5,118 nucleotides of DNA from Flavobacteriales bacterium. Its GTDB lineage: Bacteria; Bacteroidota; Bacteroidia; Flavobacteriales_D; Sanyastnellaceae. Position 1 is the first letter of the stretch. Each line of letters begins with the position of its first letter. The stretch is taken from positions 1 to 5,118 of the forward strand of contig CANHIV010000110.1 of NCBI GenBank assembly GCA_947460525.1. The letters are read 5' to 3'. Positions 1 to 4,816 of this stretch are shown piece by piece. The notes under the pieces were generated by a model. That model saw only the letters and a list, made by a program, of their open reading frames with translations, was not told where the DNA came from and ran no database searches. The translations under genes were made by a program, and so were the position numbers.

Positions 1-485
1 ACCATGTGCTGAAACTCTCCATCTCCACCCACTATCACCATTACATCAAAACGATCTTGGGCTGCAAGTGTAACTCCTTCAGCTGTGAAGGACACGTTGA
101 CCGGCTTGTCCAACGGCTCTTGGGTTTCATTGTCCAAATGAATCGGCGTATAATGCAATTTCACGCCTTGATAAACCAATGAGTCTTCCGTTTTGCGTTC
201 AGAGGTCATGATTTCTGTGCGCTTTTGTGCATCAGGATAACGCACTTCAAAGGCATTGGCTGAATATCTTCCTTTGAACCAATGCGCCTCAACGATGGGA
301 CACAAATGGTATTTTGAATGTTCCAACTGCGCCACTTTGTGTCGGATATACTCCATAAATCCAGAAAAGAAAAAGGACTTTCCTACATGGTGGTTGTGCT
401 TATAATAAGAGTTGACTTGAAGAAAAAATGCACCGTCAAAGAATACTGCGACGCGCGTGATTTTGTGATCGTTAGAGTTTTGCAT
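1..485 (-). CDS. NYN-domain (LabA/DUF88-like) putative nuclease, 3' end cut off by window
   Basis: This minus-strand reading frame has no stop from the ATG at 485 to the window edge (161 codons visible). An in-frame TAA lies about 20 bp upstream, so this ATG is the first possible start. The N-terminus RVAVFFDGAFF (residues 11-21) has the first beta strand and acidic residue (D17) of a NYN/PIN-like fold. Residues 61-75 (CPIVEAHWFKGRYSA) and 146-158 (FDVMVIVGGDGEF, D155) match the later strands and the conserved acidic GD motif. NYN proteins are predicted metal-dependent RNases of the PIN-like superfamily, acting in the cytoplasm. The usual Asn after the first DG is replaced by aromatic residues. 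The segment before the GD motif reads KPVNV where many relatives, as I recall them, have K-x-[IV]-D-V, so one metal-binding Asp may be Asn here (N130). The RNA target is unknown. The gene lies 56 bp downstream of the DUF2752 gene on the same strand, so it may be read from hisS or from its own weak promoter. Confidence 0.82.
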   Translation of the reverse strand, partial: MQNSNDHKITRVAVFFDGAFFLQVNSYYKHNHHVGKSFFFSGFMEYIRHKVAQLEHSKYHLCPIVEAHWFKGRYSANAFEVRYPDAQKRTEIMTSERKTEDSLVYQGVKLHYTPIHLDNETQEPLDKPVNVSFTAEGVTLAAQDRFDVMVIVGGDGEFQHM

Positions 486-541
486 AAGAGTTATAAATTA
501 AATATTTTTCAAAGAAACAATAGAATTGGAAAAATGTTGGA

Positions 542-862
542 TCAAGCATTCTTGGATTGCTCAGTTTTATAGAATTTTTTAAAATCAAGCGCAATCAATG
601 CGACCAATAATGGCAAGACAACAAATGACAGTTTATTGAAATGCCAAGCGCGTTCAAAATCAAACTGGATAATAGACATGGTAGCACGGGTCATCCCACA
701 GCCCAAACATTCCGTTCCTGTTAGCTTTGTAAACAAACAAGGAATCGCAATGTCTATCGGTGTAAATAGGGCCAAAACAACCGCGATCAATTCATAGCCA
801 ATAAAAACAGACCATATCCATTCTTTTTTGATGTAGGCCGCAATTACTTGAGTTGGTTTCAT
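542..862 (-). CDS. DUF2752 family small membrane protein
   Basis: This is a 106-residue protein with two predicted membrane helices, roughly residues 16-41 and 78-93. Between them lies the hallmark of DUF2752: a Cys-rich segment with C42, then CLGCGMTRA at 52-60 (C52 and C55 followed by G-M-T-R), and a downstream A-W-x-F-N stretch (72-76). The full length fits the family, which is typically about 100-150 residues. The biochemical function of DUF2752 is not known; the paired cysteines suggest metal or redox chemistry near the membrane face, but that is inference. I chose ATG at 862. A GTG directly before it (865) would add one residue, and an AAGG just upstream is too close to decide. The gene starts only about 9 bp after the hisS stop and has no promoter of its own that I can see, so it is almost certainly cotranscribed with hisS. 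Confidence 0.87.
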   Translation of the reverse strand: MKPTQVIAAYIKKEWIWSVFIGYELIAVVLALFTPIDIAIPCLFTKLTGTECLGCGMTRATMSIIQFDFERAWHFNKLSFVVLPLLVALIALDFKKFYKTEQSKNA

Positions 863-871
863 CACCTTAAA

Positions 872-2227
872 TTAAAAATTAAAAGACAAAAGTTCTTCTA
901 AGGAAAGCAACTGTTGCTCTCCAGTGGTCATATTCTTTAGATTGATCTTACCCGCTCTAAGCTCATCGTCTCCCATTACAGCAACATAGGGAATCTTACG
1001 ATCATCCGCATATTTAAATTGCTTTTTCATTTTGGCCAATTCCGGATACATTTCACAAGCTATGCCGCTGTCCCGCAAAGCATACATCCATTGAACGGTT
1101 GTAGCCATTGTTTCATCACCAAAATAGGCAAACATCAATGGCACTGAAGTTTCCAAATACGACGGGAACAATTTGAGTTCCTCTAAAACATCGTAAATCC
1201 TATCTGCCCCGAATGAAATGCCTACGCCTGACATATTGGGCAAACCAAAGATGCCGGTCAAGTCGTCATAACGTCCACCACCGCCGATGCTGCCCATTTG
1301 AACATCATTGGCTTTTACTTCAAAAATGAAACCGGTGTAATAATTTAATCCTCGCGCCAAAGTAATATCCCAAACCAACGTGGCTTTCTTCAGTGGTGAA
1401 GTATCCAACGCTTTGTGCAAGAAATCCCACTCTTCTTTTGCCTTTTCCAAACCTGGATTACACAACAACTCACTCCAGACATTGGCATCACCTTGTATAC
1501 GCTCTACCCAAGATTGCAAAGTTTGAATAGCATTCAAAGCAATGCCTTTTTCATCCATTTCTTTGGTCACCCCGTCCCAACCAATCTTGTCCAGCTTATC
1601 CAAGGCAACGGTCATATCCACAAATCGATCACCCATTTGGCAGACATCTGCCAACCCTTGCAACATTTTCCTGTTGTTGACGTGTATGGCAACAGACAAT
1701 CCCAAATCAGCAAACACCTGATCATACAACTTCATCAATTCCAACTCACACCACAAGCTATCCGCTCCGATAATGTCGGCATCACATTGGAAAAACTCAC
1801 GGTATCTGCCGCGCTGAGGACGATCTGCCCGCCAAACGGGCTGTATCTGGTACCGCTTAAATGGAAACGCAATGTCATTTTGATTCATGGCAACGAACCT
1901 TGCAAAAGGGACGGTTAAATCATAGCGCAATGCCCTGTCACAAATTTGCGGTACCAATTTCTTGTGCACTTTGTTCTCCCAATCTTCAGCATTAACTTTT
2001 TCAGCAAATGCGCCATTGTTCAAAATCTTGAACAACAATTGATCACCCTCATCTCCATACTTGCCCGTTAAGGTATCCAAGTTCTCCATACTTGGTGTTT
2101 CCAAAGGCAAAAAGCCATAGCGCTCAAAAACGTTACGGATCTTTGAAAATAAATATTGACGTTTCACCATAACTGCTGGTGAAAAATCTCGGGTCCCCTT
2201 GGGGATTGAAACTGAAACTTTTGCCAT
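872..2227 (-). CDS. hisS: Histidyl-tRNA synthetase
   Basis: This 451-residue cytoplasmic class II aminoacyl-tRNA synthetase charges tRNA-His with histidine using ATP. Visible in order: the N-terminal P-K-G-T-R-D-F signature (9-15); RYDLTVPFARFVA (101-113), lining the active site; motif 2, F-K-R-Y-Q-I-Q-P-V-W-R-A-D-R-P (123-137) continuing through GRYREFFQCDADI to about 152; the HisA motif ARGLNYYTGF (291-300); the HisB glycine motif GGGGRYDDL (315-323); and motif 3 GVGISFGADRI (334-344) with the ATP-binding Arg343. Residues from about 362 to the end form the Rossmann-like anticodon-binding domain. The length is normal and no key residue is missing. The start ATG at 2227 places MAKVSVSIPKGTRDF at the expected N-terminus. 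Its -7 box lies only 7 bp upstream, so the mRNA should be nearly leaderless. It is the first gene of a leftward unit with the DUF2752 gene. Confidence 0.98.
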   Translation of the reverse strand: MAKVSVSIPKGTRDFSPAVMVKRQYLFSKIRNVFERYGFLPLETPSMENLDTLTGKYGDEGDQLLFKILNNGAFAEKVNAEDWENKVHKKLVPQICDRALRYDLTVPFARFVAMNQNDIAFPFKRYQIQPVWRADRPQRGRYREFFQCDADIIGADSLWCELELMKLYDQVFADLGLSVAIHVNNRKMLQGLADVCQMGDRFVDMTVALDKLDKIGWDGVTKEMDEKGIALNAIQTLQSWVERIQGDANVWSELLCNPGLEKAKEEWDFLHKALDTSPLKKATLVWDITLARGLNYYTGFIFEVKANDVQMGSIGGGGRYDDLTGIFGLPNMSGVGISFGADRIYDVLEELKLFPSYLETSVPLMFAYFGDETMATTVQWMYALRDSGIACEMYPELAKMKKQFKYADDRKIPYVAVMGDDELRAGKINLKNMTTGEQQLLSLEELLSFNF

Positions 2228-2238
2228 TTGTCGACAAA
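2227..2238. repeat. 12-bp perfect palindrome in the hisS/WD40 divergent gap
   Basis: TTTGTCGACAAA is its own reverse complement. It abuts the hisS start codon (sharing its first base) and overlaps the -33 element of the WD40 promoter and the -7 box of hisS. This is a suitable place for a dimeric repressor, but the arms TTTG and CAAA are also the two promoter elements themselves, so the symmetry could simply follow from divergent promoters. Confidence 0.5.
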
Positions 2239-2242
2239 GATA
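2235..2242 (-). promoter_or_regulatory. Predicted hisS promoter -7 box
   Basis: On the minus strand this reads TATCTTTG, a perfect match to the Bacteroidota -7 consensus TAnnTTTG used by the primary sigma factor. It ends 7 bp before the hisS ATG, so transcription would start at or within a base or two of the start codon and give a leaderless mRNA. No good TTG/TTTG -33 element is visible at the usual spacing, which would fall within the start of the divergent WD40 gene. Inferred from consensus only. Confidence 0.6.
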
Positions 2243-2259
2243 AATCTTAAATTAGCGCC

Positions 2260-3156
2260 ATGCCGTTGGAATTAAATAGTATTGATCAATTTGATTTTCA
2301 TAAATCACCCGTTTATGGAATTTGCACCATCGACAATCACATTTTTTCAGTCAGCGGTGATCGACAAGTCATTCACTATTGGTTGGAAGGCGATCTATGG
2401 AAAGCCGAGTCCATAGCGGTTTTGAATCACGCCGGTTACTGTTGTCACGCAGAAAAACACTGGCTTTTTGTTGGAGATGCCCAAGGTCAACTTTATCAAT
2501 TTGACTTAAGGAACAAATCATTGGTCAAAATAATTGAGGCACACCAAGGCGGAATATTCAAGTTGTCTCATGAGCAAGGTGAATTGATCTCTATTGGGCA
2601 AGACGGCAAATTGAATGTCTGGAAATTGGAAAACCTCGAAATGATCAGAACCATTTGGATCAGCGATCAAAAGCTACGTGATGTCCAATGGGATCAAAAC
2701 AAAGAGAAATTGGCCATTGTTGGTCAAGATGGATTTTTACGCATCCTAACTTTGCCGCTCTATCAAGAGGTGTACACTTCCAAAGTCATACAAGAAGGAT
2801 TATCCAGCGCTGCATTTTGGGCGTCGAAACTCACATGGATTACGGGAAGCAAATCAGGTAAAATAAACTTCTGGAAAGAAGATGACACTGCATCAAAATT
2901 TGAGTTTCAGGCCCACAAAGGCACTATTTACAGATTAATCGTCGATGAGAAACACAACCTACTTTGGAGCATTTCTGTGGACAAAACTTTAAAAGCGTGG
3001 GATTTAAAAGACCTTGCATTGGCCGGAAAATGGGAGAATCTTGGAGTGTCCGCTTTCCGATCAATCAATGACTTGGCCATTTTTAATGATGACATCTTGG
3101 TAAGCTGCGGAGACAACAAAAAAATTGATGTGTTAAAGATTTGTTTTTCTGAATAA
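2260..3156 (+). CDS. WD40 repeat beta-propeller protein, seven blades
   Basis: This is a 298-residue cytoplasmic protein without signal peptide or membrane helix, built almost wholly of WD40-like repeats. Seven repeat ends can be seen: GDRQVIHYW (33-41), GDAQGQLYQFDL (72-83), GQDGKLNVWKL (113-123), GQDGFLRILTL (155-165), GSKSGKINFWK (196-206), SVDKTLKAWDL (239-249) and CGDNKKIDVLKI (283-294). Each has the G/S-x-D-x-x-[LIV]-x-x-[WL] pattern, and an upstream AH/AHxG appears in blades 3 and 6 (HQGGI, HKGTI). Seven blades in under 300 residues make one complete propeller with no extra domain, so its likely role is a protein- or complex-binding scaffold. No partner or enzymatic activity can be inferred. 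It is transcribed away from hisS out of a 32-bp shared gap and sits 39 bp before the PUR gene, which has its own promoter. The ATG at 2260 is the first in frame and lies right at the predicted transcription start. Confidence 0.9.
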   Translation: MPLELNSIDQFDFHKSPVYGICTIDNHIFSVSGDRQVIHYWLEGDLWKAESIAVLNHAGYCCHAEKHWLFVGDAQGQLYQFDLRNKSLVKIIEAHQGGIFKLSHEQGELISIGQDGKLNVWKLENLEMIRTIWISDQKLRDVQWDQNKEKLAIVGQDGFLRILTLPLYQEVYTSKVIQEGLSSAAFWASKLTWITGSKSGKINFWKEDDTASKFEFQAHKGTIYRLIVDEKHNLLWSISVDKTLKAWDLKDLALAGKWENLGVSAFRSINDLAIFNDDILVSCGDNKKIDVLKICFSE

Positions 3157-3170
3157 AAAATTTATATTTG
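3140..3170 (+). promoter_or_regulatory. Predicted promoter of the PUR-alpha-like gene
   Basis: TTTG at 3140-3143 (-33) and TATATTTG at 3163-3170 (-7, perfect TAnnTTTG) are 19 bp apart, the normal Bacteroidota arrangement. The -33 element lies within the last codons of the WD40 gene. Transcription would start near 3176-3178, leaving an untranslated leader of about 20 bases before the ATG at 3196. There is no Shine-Dalgarno sequence in that leader. Confidence 0.75.
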
Positions 3171-3195
3171 GCATAGATCAAAAACCAAAATTGTT

Positions 3196-3516
3196 ATGAC
3201 AGAGGGAAATAACTACCGTGATGATGTGTATTCAAAACCGGTAAGAGCTGGAAAGAGAACTTATTTTTTTGATGTGAAATCCACCCGTGGAAATGATTTG
3301 TTCATGACTATCACTGAAAGCAAAAGAACTGGTAGCGCGGAATCTGGTAATGTCAATTATGAAAAACACAAAATCTTTTTGTACAAAGAAGATTTTGAGA
3401 AGTTCATTCAAGGTTTAGAAGAAACCATTGCTTACATCAAGGAAAAGCAAGGAGATGCTCCTTCTGCCCCTGTTGAAAACAGCGACGCTTTCGACGACGA
3501 GTTCAACAGTTTGTAA
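3196..3516 (+). CDS. PUR-alpha-like DUF3276 nucleic-acid-binding protein
   Basis: This 106-residue protein matches the Bacteroidota DUF3276 / PUR-alpha-like family. The PUR repeat spans roughly residues 12-84: YSKPVRAGKRTYFFDVKSTRG, then strand DLFMTITESKR (34-44), then KHKIFLYKEDFEKFIQGLEETIAYI (58-81), giving the beta-sheet plus helix unit of PUR domains. PUR-domain proteins bind single-stranded DNA or RNA and act as dimers; the role in bacteria is not well established. After the domain comes a Pro/Ala linker and an acidic end, DAFDDEFNSL (97-106), similar in character to the acidic tails of single-stranded DNA-binding proteins. The length is normal for the family. It has its own strong-looking promoter, and the methyltransferase gene follows after 23 bp. 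The start ATG gives the expected short N-terminal leader before the domain. Confidence 0.9.
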   Translation: MTEGNNYRDDVYSKPVRAGKRTYFFDVKSTRGNDLFMTITESKRTGSAESGNVNYEKHKIFLYKEDFEKFIQGLEETIAYIKEKQGDAPSAPVENSDAFDDEFNSL

Positions 3517-3539
3517 TTCGCGTTCTTGTTACTAAAATA

Positions 3540-4253
3540 ATGGAAGAAACCTCTTCTACTTTATATCTATTGCCCTCACCTATTGCAGATGAGGGCTTTT
3601 CATTTTTTCCTGAAATCCATTGGGAAATCATGCAAGGCATTGATTTTTTTATCGTTGAAAACATCAAAGCCGCAAGAAGAAATCTGCGAAAAGTAGGATT
3701 CAAAGGTGTATTTGATGAAATGGAATTTCATGAGTGGAACGAGAATACCACTGACGCTGAAAAAAACCAAATCCTTCAACGGCTAAAAGCAGTTAAGCGC
3801 GGGATATTGATGAGCGACGCAGGTCTCCCCTGTGTAGCCGATCCCGGTAATCAAGTGGTGGCCTATGCTCACCAAAACAACATTAAAATTCATCCATGGG
3901 TGGGTCCCTCTTCTATCCTTCTCACATTGATGGGTTCCGGTTTCAATGGTCAGCAATTTAGATTTCATGGCTATTTGCCTAGGGAAAAAAGTGAGCGTGT
4001 CAAAACATTGAAGCAACTAGAAGCCAAAGCTCAGTCCGGAGAAACACAATTGTTTATGGACACCCCATACCGGAACCAAGCCGTTTGGGATGATCTTATG
4101 CAACAATTATCGAGTAACACCTTGCTTTGTGTTGGGGCGAATTTGCAATCCAATCAGCAGAAAATTTCAACCTACTCCGTTGAAAAATGGAAAAAGCAGA
4201 ATTTACAATTTCATAAAATTCCGGTTATGTTTGCAATCGGAAAATGGACATGA
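3540..4253 (+). CDS. RsmI-like SAM-dependent methyltransferase (tetrapyrrole methylase fold)
   Basis: This 237-residue protein belongs to the tetrapyrrole methylase / RsmI (YraL) superfamily, which transfers methyl groups from S-adenosylmethionine. The N-terminal strand LYLLPSPIADEG (8-19) corresponds to the LYxVPTPIGN motif of RsmI. FIVENIKAARR (37-47) matches the FIVENxRTARRF segment of the short Bacteroidota version. SDAGLPCVADPG (92-103) is the conserved SAM-site loop, followed by GPSSILLTLMGSGFNGQQF (122-140), HGYLP (143-147) and DTPYRN (174-179). RsmI proper 2'-O-methylates C1402 of 16S rRNA, but this protein lacks the RsmI C-terminal extension and has ADEG in place of GNL-D, so it is better seen as a paralog of unknown substrate, perhaps RNA. 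The start at 3540 puts the conserved strand at residue 8. A terminator-like hairpin lies within codons 11-20. The stop overlaps the phosphatase start, indicating an operon of two. Confidence 0.9.
   Translation: MEETSSTLYLLPSPIADEGFSFFPEIHWEIMQGIDFFIVENIKAARRNLRKVGFKGVFDEMEFHEWNENTTDAEKNQILQRLKAVKRGILMSDAGLPCVADPGNQVVAYAHQNNIKIHPWVGPSSILLTLMGSGFNGQQFRFHGYLPREKSERVKTLKQLEAKAQSGETQLFMDTPYRNQAVWDDLMQQLSSNTLLCVGANLQSNQQKISTYSVEKWKKQNLQFHKIPVMFAIGKWT
3572..3606 (+). terminator. Terminator-like hairpin inside the methyltransferase 5' coding region
   Basis: GCCCTCA (3572-3578) pairs perfectly with TGAGGGC (3590-3596) around an 11-base loop and is followed by TTTTCATTTTTT (3597-3606 and just beyond). 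This is the form of an intrinsic terminator downstream of the PUR gene, yet it lies in codons 11-23 of the methyltransferase. It could act as a partial terminator or attenuator of read-through from the PUR promoter. The same bases encode conserved residues (PSPIADEGF), so the structure may be coincidental. Confidence 0.4.
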
Positions 4254-4708
4254 AGGTTTTATTTGTTTGCTTAGGTAATATTTGTCGCTCGCCAATGGCG
4301 GAGGTCATGCTACGCGATAAAGTCAAACACATTCAACCCAATTGGACTATCGATTCAGCAGGCCTTATGGGGTTTCTAGAAGGAATGGCCCCGGATCCAA
4401 GAGGTCAAGAGGTCATGATTAAAAGAGGAATGGACATTTCTCACCTGCGTTCTAGAAAAGTACAGCCAGAAGATTTGAACCAGTTTGACTGCATCATTGC
4501 TATGGATGGCGGAAACTTCAAGGATTTGATTGAAATATCAACTCCAGAAAACCGTCACAAGATCATCCAGTTCACGCATATCCAAACCGGAGAAACCATA
4601 CACGTCCCGGACCCCGTTCTTGAGGAAGCCATCGCTTTTGAAAGAACATTTCACCTTTTGGACGAATGCCTACATTATTGGCTCCAAAAGAAAGGTATTT
4701 CTATCTAA
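4250..4708 (+). CDS. Low-molecular-weight protein tyrosine phosphatase
   Basis: This 152-residue cytoplasmic enzyme hydrolyses phosphotyrosine in proteins. The active-site P-loop VCLGNICRSPMAE lies at residues 6-18, with nucleophile Cys7 and phosphate-binding Arg13 in the C-x5-R-S signature right at the N-terminus, as is usual for the LMW family. DSAGL (35-39) and the general-acid loop VPDP (119-122, Asp121) are present. The residue after DP is Val where most members have an aromatic residue (DPY/DPF), and the usual following glycine is absent, which may alter substrate choice. I chose the ATG at 4250, which overlaps the methyltransferase stop as ATGA and puts MKVLFVCLGN at the N-terminus. 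An ATG six bases earlier (4244) would add only Met-Asp. The overlap implies translational coupling with the upstream methyltransferase. In Bacteroidota such phosphatases can act on tyrosine kinases of polysaccharide export, but no such genes are nearby. Confidence 0.93.
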   Translation: MKVLFVCLGNICRSPMAEVMLRDKVKHIQPNWTIDSAGLMGFLEGMAPDPRGQEVMIKRGMDISHLRSRKVQPEDLNQFDCIIAMDGGNFKDLIEISTPENRHKIIQFTHIQTGETIHVPDPVLEEAIAFERTFHLLDECLHYWLQKKGISI

Positions 4709-4737
4709 GTTTTAAAACTTTTTTGTTTTCATTTTTT
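4707..4737 (+). terminator. Possible weak terminator after the phosphatase gene
   Basis: AAGTTTTAAAACTT (4707-4720) is a perfect 14-bp palindrome that starts within the phosphatase stop codon. T-runs follow it (TTTT at 4721-4724, then further runs to 4737). The stem is almost all A/T, so it would be weak. The arrangement, with a fresh promoter about 30 bp further on, fits the end of the methyltransferase-phosphatase transcript. Confidence 0.4.
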
Positions 4738-4762
4738 AACCGCCTGTGCAGATTTTAGCGCA

Positions 4763-4791
4763 TTTGCGGAGGTTCATTTTCGTTACATTTG
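4763..4791 (+). promoter_or_regulatory. Predicted promoter of the peptidyl-prolyl isomerase gene
   Basis: TTTG at 4763-4766 (-33) and TACATTTG at 4784-4791 (-7, perfect TAnnTTTG) are separated by 17 bp. Transcription would begin near 4797-4799, leaving a leader of about 20 bases. This is the clearest separate promoter in the second half of the window and makes the isomerase gene an independent unit from the phosphatase gene. Confidence 0.72.
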
Positions 4792-4804
4792 TAATCCCTA
4801 AAAA

Positions 4805-4810
4805 AAGGAA
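4805..4810 (+). promoter_or_regulatory. Ribosome binding site of the isomerase gene
   Basis: AAGGAA lies 6 bases before the ATG at 4817 in an A-rich leader. It is the only well-placed Shine-Dalgarno-like sequence in the window and confirms the start chosen for the exported isomerase. Confidence 0.5.
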
Positions 4811-4816
4811 CAAAAA

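Larger units (their letters stand above)
2227..2255 (+). promoter_or_regulatory. Predicted promoter of the WD40 gene
   Basis: TTTG at 2227-2230 is a candidate -33 element. After a 17-bp spacer, TAAATTAG at 2248-2255 matches the -7 consensus TAnnTTTG at five of six fixed positions. The predicted start site falls on or next to the ATG at 2260, so this transcript too would be leaderless. The element overlaps the opposing hisS promoter, so the two would compete for polymerase. Confidence 0.45.

Noticed and set aside
510..517. TTTCTTTG on the minus strand as a -7 box for the NYN gene
   Set aside because: It matches TAnnTTTG except for the key A, and no TTG element lies at the usual spacing. It is possible but too weak to list as a feature.
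318..572. Plus-strand open frame of 84 codons
   Set aside because: It lies antisense to the NYN gene, whose opposite frame has clear family motifs. Its own translation shows no recognisable domain or start signal.
1415..1918. Plus-strand open frame of 167 codons inside hisS
   Set aside because: It is antisense to the conserved catalytic core of hisS, and its protein has no domain features.
2928..3119. Minus-strand open frame within the WD40 gene
   Set aside because: It is a shadow of blades 6-7 of the propeller, with no motifs of its own.
3503..4016. Two minus-strand open frames opposite the methyltransferase (3503-3703 and 3783-4016)
   Set aside because: They oppose conserved methyltransferase motifs and show no family features or promoters.
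4090..4278. Alternative plus-strand frame across the methyltransferase-phosphatase junction
   Set aside because: It overlaps two well-supported genes in another frame, and its translation is low in recognisable structure.
4530..4715. Alternative plus-strand frame within the phosphatase
   Set aside because: It is Ser/Arg/Lys-rich out-of-frame translation of the phosphatase C-terminus, including the general-acid loop region.
4738..4774. Imperfect hairpin AACCGCC / GGAGGTT upstream of the isomerase gene
   Set aside because: The stem has a mismatch and a long loop, lacks a T-run directly after it, and overlaps the well-matched -33 element, so it is more likely chance than a terminator or riboswitch.
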